Source of the DNA: Staphylococcus hyicus
GTDB lineage: Bacteria > Bacillota > Bacilli > Staphylococcales > Staphylococcaceae
DNA length: 64,000 nt
Assembly (NCBI RefSeq): GCF_000816085.1
Contig: NZ_CP008747.1
Span: forward strand, 1,364,001-1,428,000
Direction of reading: 5' to 3'
Shown: positions 50,382-60,355 of the stretch, one piece after another
Position numbering within the stretch: position 1 is the first letter of the stretch
Layout of the letters: each line of letters begins with the position of its first letter
Made by a program: the position numbers and the translations under genes
The notes under the pieces: generated by a model
Seen by the model: the letters and a program-made list of their open reading frames with translations, nothing else
Told to the model about the DNA's origin: nothing
The model's database searches: none

Positions 50382-52055
50382 ATGTTACAAAGTCTTTCAA
50401 TTAAACAATTCGCGATAATAGATGAACTTGAAATTCAATTTGGTGAGGGTTTAACGGTATTAAGTGGTGAAACTGGTGCTGGTAAATCTATTATTATTGA
50501 TGCCATTGGCCAATTGATAGGAATGCGTGCGTCATCAGATTTTGTGCGACATGGCGAAAAGAAAGCCATTATTGAAGGTGTTTTTGACATTGACAATGCG
50601 AAAGATGCACATTATGTTTTAGAAGACATTGGCATCGATTTATCCGAGGACTTTCTCATCGTCAAGCGTGAAATATTTAATTCTGGGAAAAGTATGTGTC
50701 GGATTAATAATACCACCGTCACACTTCAAGATTTACGTAAAGTGATGCAACAATTGTTAGACATTCACGGCCAACATGAGACACAATCTTTGTTAAAACA
50801 AAAATATCACATCGAACTTTTAGATCGTTATGCTGAAGGTACATATGAAGATGCTTTGCGTCAATATGACAAAACATTTGAACAACATAAGTCTAAATTA
50901 AAAGAACTTGAAGCACTTGAAAGCGCTGATCAAGCATTATTACAGCGATTGGACCTCATGAAATTTCAGTATGAAGAACTTAAAGATGCCCATTTACAAG
51001 AAGAAGAAATGGAACAGCTTGAAGCAGATATTAAACGCATTCAAAATTCGGAAAATCTGAGTCATGCTTTAAATGCTGCGTACACGACGTTAACAGATGA
51101 ACATGCCATTACAGATCGCTTGTATGAGCTTAGTACACAATTACAGGCAATAGATCAAATACTTCCAAATACGTATATAAAACTTAAAGAAGATGTAGAT
51201 CAATTTTATTACACATTAGAAGATGCAAAACATCAATTGTATGACGAAATTAACCAAACTGAATTTGACGAACAATATTTAAATGAGCTTGAATCTCGTA
51301 TGAATCTTCTCAATAATTTAAAGCGTAAGTATGGTAAAGATATCCCTGACCTCATTGCTTATCAATTAAAAATAGAAGATGAAATTAATAAAATAGAAAA
51401 TTACGAAGAGAGTACGTCACAATTAAGAAATGAAATTTCTGAGCTCTCAGAACAACTTCAAATTGACGGTAAGGTCTTATCTCAAGAGCGGCGTAAAGTC
51501 GCACGAACTTTAAGAGATCATATAGTAGATGAGATACAAAATTTACAAATGAAAGATGCAAATCTTGAAATCGCATTTACTTTGTATGAAACGCCTCAAC
51601 AAGATGGCTTAGAACGTGTTGAATTTTTAATCAGCCCAAATAAAGGGGAGCCTCTAAAAAGCTTAAATAAAATTGCGAGTGGTGGGGAACTTTCTCGGAT
51701 TATGCTCGCGCTAAAAAGTATTTTTGTGAATGCGAGAGGACAAACAGCAATTCTTTTTGATGAGGTGGATTCCGGTGTGTCTGGACAAGCCGCACAAAAA
51801 ATGGCAGAAAAAATGAAACAAATTGCTTCGGTAATTCAAGTGATATGTATATCACATTTGCCCCAAGTTGCATCAATGAGCGATCATCACTTATATATTT
51901 CAAAACGTGAGAAAGACGATCGAACGACTACTCACGTAAAAGAATTAAAAGATGATGAACGTGTGGAAGAGGTAGCCCGAATGATTTCAGGTGCAACAGT
52001 TACTGAACTCACGTTGAAAAATGCAAAGGAAATGATTGAACAAAATCAACGATAA
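50382..52055 (+). CDS. recN: DNA repair protein RecN
   Basis: 557 residues. An SMC-like ATPase: Walker A in SGETGAGKSIIIDAIG (about 28-43), long coiled coils (about 150-360), then signature IASGGELSRIMLALK and Walker B ILFDEVDSGVSGQAA. RecN gathers broken DNA ends early in double-strand break repair. The argR-recN adjacency is widely conserved in Firmicutes. GGAAGAGAT precedes the ATG. ptb starts 14 bases later, but a separate promoter for the metabolic genes is possible. Confidence 0.95.
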   Translation: MLQSLSIKQFAIIDELEIQFGEGLTVLSGETGAGKSIIIDAIGQLIGMRASSDFVRHGEKKAIIEGVFDIDNAKDAHYVLEDIGIDLSEDFLIVKREIFNSGKSMCRINNTTVTLQDLRKVMQQLLDIHGQHETQSLLKQKYHIELLDRYAEGTYEDALRQYDKTFEQHKSKLKELEALESADQALLQRLDLMKFQYEELKDAHLQEEEMEQLEADIKRIQNSENLSHALNAAYTTLTDEHAITDRLYELSTQLQAIDQILPNTYIKLKEDVDQFYYTLEDAKHQLYDEINQTEFDEQYLNELESRMNLLNNLKRKYGKDIPDLIAYQLKIEDEINKIENYEESTSQLRNEISELSEQLQIDGKVLSQERRKVARTLRDHIVDEIQNLQMKDANLEIAFTLYETPQQDGLERVEFLISPNKGEPLKSLNKIASGGELSRIMLALKSIFVNARGQTAILFDEVDSGVSGQAAQKMAEKMKQIASVIQVICISHLPQVASMSDHHLYISKREKDDRTTTHVKELKDDERVEEVARMISGATVTELTLKNAKEMIEQNQR

Positions 52056-52069
52056 AGGGGTGTGTCACT

Positions 52070-52972
52070 TTGTCATTTTCGTCATTATTTCATAATACAC
52101 ATGACTTAAAAGGTAATATCGCAATTGTCAATGCAGTGAATGAATCTTCTGTTCAAGTTATTCAAGATGTATTGGCACAAACGAATGCCACGTTCACGTT
52201 ATACAATACTCAGGATGTTTCAGAATTGATTCGATCATTTGAACTACCAGCCTCAATGTTGAAGCGTATTCACATCCATACTTTTGATGAAACACACGAA
52301 GCACTCGCAGCATGTTTAAAAGATTTAGATAACCACAAAGTTGATGTGTTAATGAAAGGATTAATACCTACAAACCAAATACTTTCAGCTGTACTTCGCC
52401 ATTTACGTCATACAAATGGAAAACAATATTTTTTAAATCATATCGCTTGTTGTGATATCCCACAATATCACAAATTACTATTCATTTCTGATGTTGCTTT
52501 AAATATTCATCCTACAATAGAAGAACATCAAAAAATGATTAAAAATATTGCGCAATTCACAAAACAGTTGGGTTACACATCTTTAAAAGTAGCATTACTT
52601 TCATCCGTCGAAAGCGTTTCAGATAAAATACCATCGTCTGTTCAAGCTAATCAATTGAAGCAATTCTATAAGCAACAAGATGATAAGCATAATGTTATCG
52701 TTGATGGACCATTCGCTTTAGACAATGCCATTGACAAGCAAAGTGCGATGCTCAAAGGAATCACATCACCAGTTGCAGGAGATGCTGATGTGATTATTGT
52801 TCCCCAACTTGATGTTGGCAATGCTTTATATAAATCGTTAACTTATTTTGGACACGCTAAAGTTGCAAGTCTCATGATTGGTACACCTTATCCGATAGTT
52901 CTCACATCAAGAGCCGATTCAGTGGCCAATAAAACAAAATCTGTTTTACTTGCTTTAAAAACACTCGCGTGA
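52070..52972 (+). CDS. ptb: Phosphate butyryltransferase family protein
   Basis: 300 residues from TTG 52070, 7 to 8 bases after GGGGTGTG. The PTA/PTB family fold is shown by VDVLMKGLIPTNQILSAVLR near residue 93 and VAGDADVIIVPQLDVGNALYK near 235. It exchanges CoA for phosphate on butyryl-CoA or branched acyl-CoA. With buk next to it and bkd genes downstream, its likely substrates are isobutyryl- and isovaleryl-type CoA esters. That specificity is inference. Bacillus has bcd between ptb and buk; here it is absent. Confidence 0.92.
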   Translation: MSFSSLFHNTHDLKGNIAIVNAVNESSVQVIQDVLAQTNATFTLYNTQDVSELIRSFELPASMLKRIHIHTFDETHEALAACLKDLDNHKVDVLMKGLIPTNQILSAVLRHLRHTNGKQYFLNHIACCDIPQYHKLLFISDVALNIHPTIEEHQKMIKNIAQFTKQLGYTSLKVALLSSVESVSDKIPSSVQANQLKQFYKQQDDKHNVIVDGPFALDNAIDKQSAMLKGITSPVAGDADVIIVPQLDVGNALYKSLTYFGHAKVASLMIGTPYPIVLTSRADSVANKTKSVLLALKTLA

Positions 52973-53024
52973 CCTGAATCTTTCAAGTCACATATCACTT
53001 AACAATCAAGAGAGGAAGGATACG

Positions 53025-54083
53025 ATGGTCCGCATTTTAGTACTTAATTTAGGAAGTACGTCCAGTAAGTTAGCCATTTATGATGGCGAAAAAATGACGC
53101 ACAAGACCAATTTAGTTCACGATGACAGTATCATACATTTGGATTTACTTAAACAAAAAGACTCACGCCAGTTATTTATTCAGCAATGGCTTACAGAGAT
53201 TGAAGTTCCAATTTCTTCTATTGATGCAATCGCATGTAGAGGCGGATTGTTAAAGCCTATTGTAGGTGGAACATATACTGTCAACCGTGCATTATATAAC
53301 GATTTAAAATCATTCCAGTATGGCGTACATGCGTCGAATTTAAGTGCAATTATAGGTTTTGAGTTAGGATCTTCGCAGCATATTCCTGTTTTCACCACTG
53401 ATCCTGTAGTTGTTGATGAACTGATTGATGAAGTAAGAATTACAGGAATACCCGGTGTACAAAGAAAAAGTGTATTTCATGCTTTAAATCATAAAGCGAC
53501 AGCACGTCAGTTTGCAAAAAACATTCAAAAAAGATACGAGGACTTGAATTTAATTATCATCCACATGGGTGGTGGCGTAAGTGTGGCTGCACACCAGAAA
53601 GGATTAGTTATAGATGTCAATGAAGCTCTATATGGCGAAGGTCCTATGGCTTTAAATCGTTCTGGTTCTGTACCAAATGATTCACTTATCGCATATCAAA
53701 ATGATCATCTAATGGATACCAAACAAATGAAACGGTTGTTATCATCTCAAACGGGTTTACAAGCACATTTGGGTTCGTCCGACTTTAAATGGATAATGGA
53801 TCAATATACTCAAGATACACACATTCAGCACATTGTTGATGCATTCGCCGTTCAAATTGCTAAAGCGATAGGTGAACGCGCCGCTGTATTAAAAGGACAA
53901 GTGGATCAAATTGTGTTTACTGGAGGAATGAGTCATAGTACGTTGTTCATTGAATTATTAAAACCATATATTGAATGGATATCACCAGTATCTGTGTATC
54001 CTGGTGAATTTGAAATGCATGCATTAGCTGAAAATGCATTTCAAGCTTTACATAAACAAATTCCTGTGAAGACTTATAGTTAG
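53025..54083 (+). CDS. buk: Butyrate kinase (branched-chain acyl kinase)
   Basis: 352 residues of the acetokinase superfamily. The N-terminal phosphate motif is LVLNLGSTSSKLAIYDG, and IIHMGGGVSVAAHQKG and the later FTGGMSHS bind ATP. It transfers phosphate from acyl phosphate to ADP, recovering ATP from acyl-CoA made by the Bkd complex, or runs in reverse to activate short branched acids. AGAGGAAGG precedes the ATG, 52 bases after ptb; lpd follows after 12. Confidence 0.94.
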   Translation: MVRILVLNLGSTSSKLAIYDGEKMTHKTNLVHDDSIIHLDLLKQKDSRQLFIQQWLTEIEVPISSIDAIACRGGLLKPIVGGTYTVNRALYNDLKSFQYGVHASNLSAIIGFELGSSQHIPVFTTDPVVVDELIDEVRITGIPGVQRKSVFHALNHKATARQFAKNIQKRYEDLNLIIIHMGGGVSVAAHQKGLVIDVNEALYGEGPMALNRSGSVPNDSLIAYQNDHLMDTKQMKRLLSSQTGLQAHLGSSDFKWIMDQYTQDTHIQHIVDAFAVQIAKAIGERAAVLKGQVDQIVFTGGMSHSTLFIELLKPYIEWISPVSVYPGEFEMHALAENAFQALHKQIPVKTYS

Positions 54084-54095
54084 GAGAATCATACA

Positions 54096-55514
54096 ATGAC
54101 AAAAGAAAAATATGATTTAGTCGTTTTAGGTGGCGGTATTGCGGGTTATTCTGCTGCTATTCGTGCCAGTCAACTCGGCAAATCCGTTGCTTTAGTTGAA
54201 AAAGATAAAGTTGGCGGTACATGCTTACACCGTGGTTGTATCCCAACAAAATCATTTTTAAAATCAGCTGAAGTCTATCAATATATTCAAAATGCAGACC
54301 ACTTTGGCCTAACCGTTGAAGGGGCAGCAGTGAACTTTAAAGGTATTTTAGAACGTAAATCACGAATTGTTGAAACGATGTACCGAGGCATTCAACACCT
54401 TGTAAAACAAAATAAAATTGATTTATTTCACGGTACTGGACGCCTGTTGGGAGCATCAATTTTCACACCACAAAGTGGGACAGTGTCAGTAGAATATGAA
54501 AATGGTGAGTCTGAACTACTTCCAAATGATTATGTGTTGATTGCTACCGGTTCTAAACCAATTGAGCTACCGATGCTTCCATTTGATCACAACGTCATTT
54601 TAAGTAGTAACGATATGATGGAAATAGCAGAATTACCTAAACGTATGGCAATTATTGGTGGCGGTGTCATAGGATTAGAGTTTGCTAGTCTTTTAAACAC
54701 ATTTGGTGTAGAAGTTACCATTATTGAAGCAGCTCAACGCATTTTAATCAATGAATCAGAGACGTTGAGTCGTCAAATGAAACAACAGTTGTCTAAACAA
54801 GGGATTACAATATTAGAAAACACTGCTGTCACAGAAGACATTGTAACAATTACTGATCATAATGTAACGTTTGATTTAGAAGATACTTTAACCGTAGATA
54901 AGGTGCTAGTCGCCGTTGGACGTCAAGCGATTACTGATGATTTAGGATTAAACAACACAAAAGTCATTTTAACTGATAAAAAAACAATTGAAACCAATAC
55001 ATTTATGCAAACCGCTGATCAACATATTTACGCAGCTGGAGATGTAATTGGACAACTTCAACTGGCACATGTTGCTGCTAAAGAAGGCGTCATTGCTGTA
55101 GAACATATGTTTAATGAAAACCCAGTGGGCATAGATTACGACCACATGCCACGTTGTATATACACGCATCCTGAAGTGGCTTCAATTGGGTTGACAGCAG
55201 AAGCAGCAAAAAATCAAGGATTCGAAACAAAAATCGTAAAAGCACCATTTAAAGCTAATGGAAAAGCGTTAATTGTTTCACAACACAATCCAGATGGCTT
55301 TGCTGAACTCGTATTCGATAAAGAGATACGAACGTTTTTAGGTGCCGCTCTGATAGGTCCGAACGTTACAGAACTTATTAATGAGTTATCGTTACTTAGC
55401 TTCATGGACGGATCCGCTTTAGAACTCGGAAATGCAACACATGCACATCCGTCAATATCTGAATTATTAATGGAACTTGGTTTGAAAGCTGAAAACCAAT
55501 CCATTCACATCTAG
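54096..55514 (+). CDS. lpdV: Dihydrolipoyl dehydrogenase of the branched-chain complex
   Basis: 472 residues. FAD-binding GGGIAGYSAA lies at about 12-21. The redox disulfide is Cys43-Cys48 in GGTCLHRGCIPTKS. The NAD-binding GGGVIGLEFA is near 190, and the C-terminal His-Glu pair appears as NATHAHPSISELLMELG. It reoxidises dihydrolipoamide on E2. Being inside ptb-buk-lpd-bkd marks it as the branched-chain E3 and not the pyruvate dehydrogenase E3. GGAGAATC precedes the ATG. Confidence 0.95.
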   Translation: MTKEKYDLVVLGGGIAGYSAAIRASQLGKSVALVEKDKVGGTCLHRGCIPTKSFLKSAEVYQYIQNADHFGLTVEGAAVNFKGILERKSRIVETMYRGIQHLVKQNKIDLFHGTGRLLGASIFTPQSGTVSVEYENGESELLPNDYVLIATGSKPIELPMLPFDHNVILSSNDMMEIAELPKRMAIIGGGVIGLEFASLLNTFGVEVTIIEAAQRILINESETLSRQMKQQLSKQGITILENTAVTEDIVTITDHNVTFDLEDTLTVDKVLVAVGRQAITDDLGLNNTKVILTDKKTIETNTFMQTADQHIYAAGDVIGQLQLAHVAAKEGVIAVEHMFNENPVGIDYDHMPRCIYTHPEVASIGLTAEAAKNQGFETKIVKAPFKANGKALIVSQHNPDGFAELVFDKEIRTFLGAALIGPNVTELINELSLLSFMDGSALELGNATHAHPSISELLMELGLKAENQSIHI

Positions 55515-55537
55515 TAACCTTTGAGGAGGAGAAGGCA

Positions 55538-56536
55538 ATGAAAGATTATAGAGAAGCCAATCTCACAATAGAAGATTTAAAAAATATGTACGCAGCTATG
55601 GATTTAGGACGAAAATTAGATGAACGCATGTGGTTATTAAACCGTGCTGGTAAAATTCCTTTTGTCATTAGTTGCCAAGGACAAGAAGCAACACAAATTG
55701 GTGCAGCCTATGCGCTTGAAAAAGGTGATTATACCGCACCGTACTATCGTGACCTTGCATTTGTAACGTATTTAGGAATGACACCACTAGAAACAATGAA
55801 TTCAGCGTTTGGGAAACGTGATGATATTAGTTCTGGTGGAAAGCAAATGCCTTCACATTTTAGTAAAAAAGAAGTAGGGATTATGTCGCAAGGCTCTTCT
55901 GTTGCAACACAAGTGTTACACGCCGTTGGTGCTGCTTTGTCACTAAAAATGGATGGCAAACAACAAATCTCATTAACATCTTTAGGTGAGGGAAGTTCTA
56001 ACCAAGGAGACTTTCATGAAGGCCTCAATTTTGCTGGCGTGCACAAGTTACCATTCATTTGTTTAATTGAAAACAATAAATATGCAATTTCAGTATCTAA
56101 AGAATTGCAATATGGTGCTGAACAGCTTTCAGACCGTGCTAAAGGATATGGCATGTTTGGTGAAACTGTAGATGGTAACGATCCTATTGCTGTTTATCAG
56201 GCGGTGAAAACCGCACGAGAGCGTGGTGTCAAAGGTGAAGGTAGCACATTGATTGAAGCAATGTGTACGCGACTTACAGCACATTCATCTGATGACGATG
56301 ATCGTTACCGAACTGACGATGAAAAAACTTTTAATAAAAAGCACGATTGTAATCTTCAATTCAAACAATATTTAATCGATGAAGCACATATTGACACAAC
56401 TTGGTTTGAAGAAATAGAAAAAGAGAATAAACAACGTGTACACGAAGCAACAAAACAAGCTGAAGCATCACCTTACCCTGATCCTTCAGAGACATATACA
56501 CATGTTTATGACCAGGAGGGTGAAAAAAATGCCTAA
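55538..56536 (+). CDS. bkdAA: 2-oxoisovalerate dehydrogenase E1 alpha subunit
   Basis: 332 residues. The thiamine-diphosphate site shows SLGEGSSNQGDFHEGLNFA, then CLIENNKYAISV. The phosphorylation-loop equivalent is RLTAHSSDDDDRYRT. It decarboxylates the keto acids from valine, leucine and isoleucine together with E1 beta. GAGGAGG precedes the ATG. Its end overlaps bkdAB by 8 bases. The order E3-E1a-E1b-E2 is the Bacillus bkd order. Confidence 0.95.
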   Translation: MKDYREANLTIEDLKNMYAAMDLGRKLDERMWLLNRAGKIPFVISCQGQEATQIGAAYALEKGDYTAPYYRDLAFVTYLGMTPLETMNSAFGKRDDISSGGKQMPSHFSKKEVGIMSQGSSVATQVLHAVGAALSLKMDGKQQISLTSLGEGSSNQGDFHEGLNFAGVHKLPFICLIENNKYAISVSKELQYGAEQLSDRAKGYGMFGETVDGNDPIAVYQAVKTARERGVKGEGSTLIEAMCTRLTAHSSDDDDRYRTDDEKTFNKKHDCNLQFKQYLIDEAHIDTTWFEEIEKENKQRVHEATKQAEASPYPDPSETYTHVYDQEGEKNA

Positions 56537-57512
56537 ATTAACATACTTAGATGCGATTAAAAATGCTTTAGATTTAGCTCTTGAAAAAGACGATCAAACT
56601 TTTATTTTGGGTGAAGACGTAGGAAAAAAAGGTGGTGTGTTTGGCGTAACAGCCGGACTCCAAGAAAAGTATGGCTTATACCGTGTTTTAGATACACCTT
56701 TAGCTGAATCAAACATCGTCGGTTCCGCAATTGGTGCTGCGATGGTAGGTAAACGACCAATTGCCGAAATTCAATTTGCTGAATATATTTTACCTGCTAC
56801 CAATCAAATTATGAGTGAAGCAGCGAAAATGCGTTACCGTTCGAATAACGATTGGAATGTGCCGCTAACCATTCGCGCACCTTTTGGCGGAGGTATTCAT
56901 GGTGCGTTATATCATTCGCAAAGTATTGAAAGTGTGTTTGCATCTACGCCTGGATTAACAGTTGTCATCCCATCTACACCTTATGATGCTAAAGGATTGT
57001 TATTGTCAGCCATCAATTCAAATGATCCCGTGCTCTTCTTTGAACATAAGAAAGCATATCGTTTGTTAAAAGAAGAAGTTCCTGAAGACTATTATACTGT
57101 CCCTTTATATAAAGCAGATGTGAAACGCGAAGGTAGCGATATCACTGTATTCACATATGGTTTAGCAGTCAATTATTCACTTCAAGCTGCTGACCTTTTA
57201 GCAGAAGAAGGTATCGATGTCGAAGTAGTAGACTTAAGAACTGTTTATCCATTAGATCAAGAAACAATTATTGAACGAGCGAAAAAGACTGGAAAATGTT
57301 TACTTATTACTGAAGACAATAAAGAAGGTAGTATTATGTCAGAAGTTTCAGCAATTATTGCTGAAAACTGTCTGTTTGATTTAGATGCACCAATCATGCG
57401 TCTCGCTGGTCCAGATGTTCCTGCAATGCCTTTTGCGCCACCTTTAGAAGATGAGTTTATGATTAATCCTGAAAAAATCAAAAATAAAATGCGTGAACTC
57501 GCAACATTTTAA
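56529..57512 (+). CDS. bkdAB: 2-oxoisovalerate dehydrogenase E1 beta subunit
   Basis: 327 residues from ATG 56529 (M-P-K-L-T-Y-L-D-A-I), which follows GGAGGGTG. The longer open frame upstream lies inside bkdAA and is not conserved. GEDVGKKGGVFGVTAGL, DTPLAESNIVGSAIGAA and the later EDNKEGSIMSEVS are typical of E1 beta. It completes the thiamine-dependent active site with E1 alpha. bkdB follows after 11 bases with AAGGAGG. Confidence 0.95.
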   Translation: MPKLTYLDAIKNALDLALEKDDQTFILGEDVGKKGGVFGVTAGLQEKYGLYRVLDTPLAESNIVGSAIGAAMVGKRPIAEIQFAEYILPATNQIMSEAAKMRYRSNNDWNVPLTIRAPFGGGIHGALYHSQSIESVFASTPGLTVVIPSTPYDAKGLLLSAINSNDPVLFFEHKKAYRLLKEEVPEDYYTVPLYKADVKREGSDITVFTYGLAVNYSLQAADLLAEEGIDVEVVDLRTVYPLDQETIIERAKKTGKCLLITEDNKEGSIMSEVSAIIAENCLFDLDAPIMRLAGPDVPAMPFAPPLEDEFMINPEKIKNKMRELATF

Positions 57513-57523
57513 GGAGGACCATT

Positions 57524-58801
57524 ATGGAAATTAAAATGCCTAAATTAGGTGAAAGTGTCCACGAAGGTACAATTGAACAGTGGCTAGTACAAGTTGGTGA
57601 TACAGTTGAAGAATACGATCCATTGTGCGAAGTTATCACAGATAAAGTCACAGCAGAAGTGCCATCGTCATATGCAGGTAAAATCACTAAAATCAACGTT
57701 GAAGCCGGAGAAACCGTTTCTGTCGGTTCTGTCATTTGTGAGATGGAAGTAGAAGGAAGTACGGTCAATACAGATGCATCCTCACCTTCACCTGAAGAAA
57801 CACATACCACTACACAACGAGAAAAACGGACAACATCGACAAAAGAAACACAGGCATCTATCACAAATCAGCCAAAAAATAATGGGCGTTTTTCTCCTGT
57901 AGTGTTTAAAATCGCATCTCAGCATAATGTTAATTTAGAGGATGTTCCTGGTACAGGTTTTGAGGGTCGGGTCACAAAAAAAGATATAGAAGCATTCATT
58001 ACATCTGGTCATCTTCAATCAGCACCTCAAGTATCCGCTTCACCATCTGAAAAGCAACCAGTTTCTCAACACGTCACAAAAAATGAAACGGAAGCTGTCG
58101 AACAAGCGTCGGTTATTCCAGTAAAAGGTGTACGTAAACAAATTGCGAATAAAATGGTGCAAAGTGTTCATGAGATTCCACATGCATGGATGAAAATGGA
58201 AGTCGATGCAACTGAATTAACCAAGACGCGTAATCATTATAAAGGTCAATTTAAGACACAAGAAGGCTATAATTTAACATTTTTTGCCTTTTTCGTTAAA
58301 GCGGTCGCTGAAGCATTACATCACTATCCTATGTTAAATAGCTCATGGCAAAACGATGAAATTCATGTGCATAAAGAGATTAATTTATCAATTGCTGTAG
58401 CAGTTGAAGATAAATTATTTGTACCTGTCATTAAAAATGCAGATGAAAAATCAATAAAAGGCATTGCGAAAGAAATAGCTACCCTCGCTAAAAAAGCACG
58501 CCAAAATCAATTGACAAATGAAGATATGCAAGGTGGCACATTTACTGTAAATAACACTGGAAGTTTTGGTTCAGTAAGTTCAATGGGAATTATTAATCAT
58601 CCTCAAGCTGCTATATTGCAAGTAGAATCTATCGTTAAACGCCCTGTAGTAATTAATGATATGATTGCCATTCGTGATATGGTCAACCTTTGTTTATCGA
58701 TTGATCACCGTATACTAGATGGTTTACAGGCTGGACAATTTTTAAATGACGTAAAATCACGAATTGAACGTTACACACTTGAAAATACACAAATTTATTA
58801 A
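57524..58801 (+). CDS. bkdB: Branched-chain 2-oxo acid dehydrogenase E2 (lipoamide acyltransferase)
   Basis: 425 residues. One lipoyl domain with Lys41 in the context ITDKVTAEVPS; a Thr/Ser/Glu-rich linker; a peripheral-subunit-binding domain with SPVVFKIASQHNVNLEDVPG (about 125-144); a second linker; and the catalytic domain ending in SIDHRILDG with the active His. It makes isobutyryl-, isovaleryl- and 2-methylbutyryl-CoA, primers for branched membrane fatty acids. The lipoyl group would come through the LipM pathway, whose gene is in this window. No clear terminator follows before the next gene. Confidence 0.95.
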   Translation: MEIKMPKLGESVHEGTIEQWLVQVGDTVEEYDPLCEVITDKVTAEVPSSYAGKITKINVEAGETVSVGSVICEMEVEGSTVNTDASSPSPEETHTTTQREKRTTSTKETQASITNQPKNNGRFSPVVFKIASQHNVNLEDVPGTGFEGRVTKKDIEAFITSGHLQSAPQVSASPSEKQPVSQHVTKNETEAVEQASVIPVKGVRKQIANKMVQSVHEIPHAWMKMEVDATELTKTRNHYKGQFKTQEGYNLTFFAFFVKAVAEALHHYPMLNSSWQNDEIHVHKEINLSIAVAVEDKLFVPVIKNADEKSIKGIAKEIATLAKKARQNQLTNEDMQGGTFTVNNTGSFGSVSSMGIINHPQAAILQVESIVKRPVVINDMIAIRDMVNLCLSIDHRILDGLQAGQFLNDVKSRIERYTLENTQIY

Positions 58802-58878
58802 GCTCATTTCAAAAATTGATTTATTGAATTGAAGTTCTGGCTTTAGTACAATTAAATTATCTTAGGAGGTATGGTGAT

Positions 58879-59316
58879 ATGGATTTAAATTTCGATTTAT
58901 ATATGAATGATGTGTTAAAACAAGCACGTCAAGAAATGGAAAATGCTGGATATGAACAATTAACAACAGCAGAAGAGGTAGATAGCGTATTTTCAAAAGA
59001 GGGTACAACTTTAGTTATGATTAATTCTGTATGTGGTTGTGCGGGTGGCATTGCGCGTCCAGCAGCATCTCATGCGTTACATTATGATGCATTACCTGAT
59101 CGTCTAGTCACTGTATTTGCAGGCCAAGATAAAGAGGCAACACAACGCGCGAGAGATTATTTTGAAGGTTATGCACCATCAAGTCCATCTTTCGCATTAA
59201 TGAAAGATGGTAAAATTACCGAGATGATTGAACGTCACCAAATAGAAGGTCATGACGTTATGGATGTTATTACGCAATTACAACGATTATTTGATAAATA
59301 TTGTGAAGAAAAGTAA
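58879..59316 (+). CDS. Bacilliredoxin BrxB/BrxA (YphP/YqiW family)
   Basis: 145 residues. The Cys-Gly-Cys active site is Cys52-Gly-Cys54 in [15 protein letters not shown], the hallmark of bacilliredoxins (DUF1094). These remove bacillithiol from S-bacillithiolated proteins after oxidative stress, consistent with staphylococcal bacillithiol use. The rest of the thioredoxin-like fold ([14 protein letters not shown]) is intact. Which of the two paralogues it represents is not resolved. AGGAGG precedes the ATG, and the exporter gene follows after 11 bases. Confidence 0.92.
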   Translation: MDLNFDLYMNDVLKQARQEMENAGYEQLTTAEEVDSVFSKEGTTLVMINSVCGCAGGIARPAASHALHYDALPDRLVTVFAGQDKEATQRARDYFEGYAPSSPSFALMKDGKITEMIERHQIEGHDVMDVITQLQRLFDKYCEEK

Positions 59317-59327
59317 GGAGCCGTTAA

Positions 59328-60305
59328 ATGATACGTTTAAATCCCTATCGAATTGGATTTAGAACGATTAAAACAGCGGTCGGAATGGCACTAGGCGTTA
59401 TTATTGCTAAGCTATTAGGTTTAGATAATTATGCATCTAGTGCTATTTTGGTTGTGTTATGTATCAAAGACACAAAAATGCATTCGGTACATGCCATTAT
59501 ATCGCGTTTTGTATCTTGTATAATCGCAATTGGATTTGGTGCATTAATCTTCCCGTTACTTGGCCAACACGCGCTCGTTTTAGGTCTTATTGTTCTATTA
59601 TTTATACCACTTACCGTTGTTATAAATATGCAAGAGGGCGTTGTCACAAGTATCGTCATCTTATTACATTTTTTTAATGCAACTCACATCAATCTGGACT
59701 TAGTCATCAATGAGATCTTATTAATCATCATTGGGCTCACAATTGCATTTTTAATGAATGCCATTATGCCTAGTTTAGATAACGATTTAAAAAAATATAA
59801 GCACGATATTGAAAATCAGATTAAAGATATTTTCTATCAATATAGTAAAGCCTGTGCCACACATAATAACCAACTTAAAATCACGTTTCAACCGCTCAAT
59901 CTTTCTATTCAAAAAGCGAAGTCAATTGCCTTTAGAGATGTTAAAAACCATTTTGTACGAAATGAAAATAGTTATTATCATTATTTTGACATGAGAGAAA
60001 ATCAAGTTGAGATTTTAAAACGAATGTATCATCACATTCAACATATTGATGCTGATGATCCGATTTCACATCGTGTCGCAGACGTTTTTAAAGAAATGGC
60101 CGAAAATGTAAATGAAAATAACTATACTGCCCAACGCTTACATATGGTGTATCAAGTGAGGCTTGAAATTGATCAAGAGCCTTTACCTACAACACACGAA
60201 GCGTTACATACACGGTCAAGTATGATTCAGATGTTATATGATACAGAAGAGTATTTAACAATTAAATCTAAGTTCGGCAATTTAAAAATGCATCATGAAG
60301 TATAA
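59328..60305 (+). CDS. Aromatic acid exporter family protein (DUF939)
   Basis: 325 residues. Four or five membrane helices in the first 145 residues (for example the KTAVGMALGVIIAKLLGL helix) are followed by a long soluble helical domain. This is the ArAE_1/YqjA-type architecture. Homologues are annotated as aromatic acid or fusaric-acid-like exporters, but no substrate is established for staphylococci. AAGGAGCC lies before the ATG. It probably shares a transcript with the bacilliredoxin gene and ends at a bidirectional terminator. Confidence 0.85.
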   Translation: MIRLNPYRIGFRTIKTAVGMALGVIIAKLLGLDNYASSAILVVLCIKDTKMHSVHAIISRFVSCIIAIGFGALIFPLLGQHALVLGLIVLLFIPLTVVINMQEGVVTSIVILLHFFNATHINLDLVINEILLIIIGLTIAFLMNAIMPSLDNDLKKYKHDIENQIKDIFYQYSKACATHNNQLKITFQPLNLSIQKAKSIAFRDVKNHFVRNENSYYHYFDMRENQVEILKRMYHHIQHIDADDPISHRVADVFKEMAENVNENNYTAQRLHMVYQVRLEIDQEPLPTTHEALHTRSSMIQMLYDTEEYLTIKSKFGNLKMHHEV

Positions 60306-60308
60306 AAT

Positions 60309-60350
60309 ATAAACACCTTCACTCAAACATCAGAGCGTGAAGGTGTTTAT
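60309..60350. terminator. Bidirectional terminator between exporter gene and prli42
   Basis: A 14-bp stem, ATAAACACCTTCAC with GTGAAGGTGTTTAT, with A/T tracts on both sides, between two convergent genes. Confidence 0.85.
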
Positions 60351-60355
60351 ATTTA

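Noticed and set aside
57478..57864. A 128-codon minus-strand frame opposite the start of bkdB.
   Set aside because: Ser/Thr/Val-rich shadow of the lipoyl domain and linker; no initiation signal.
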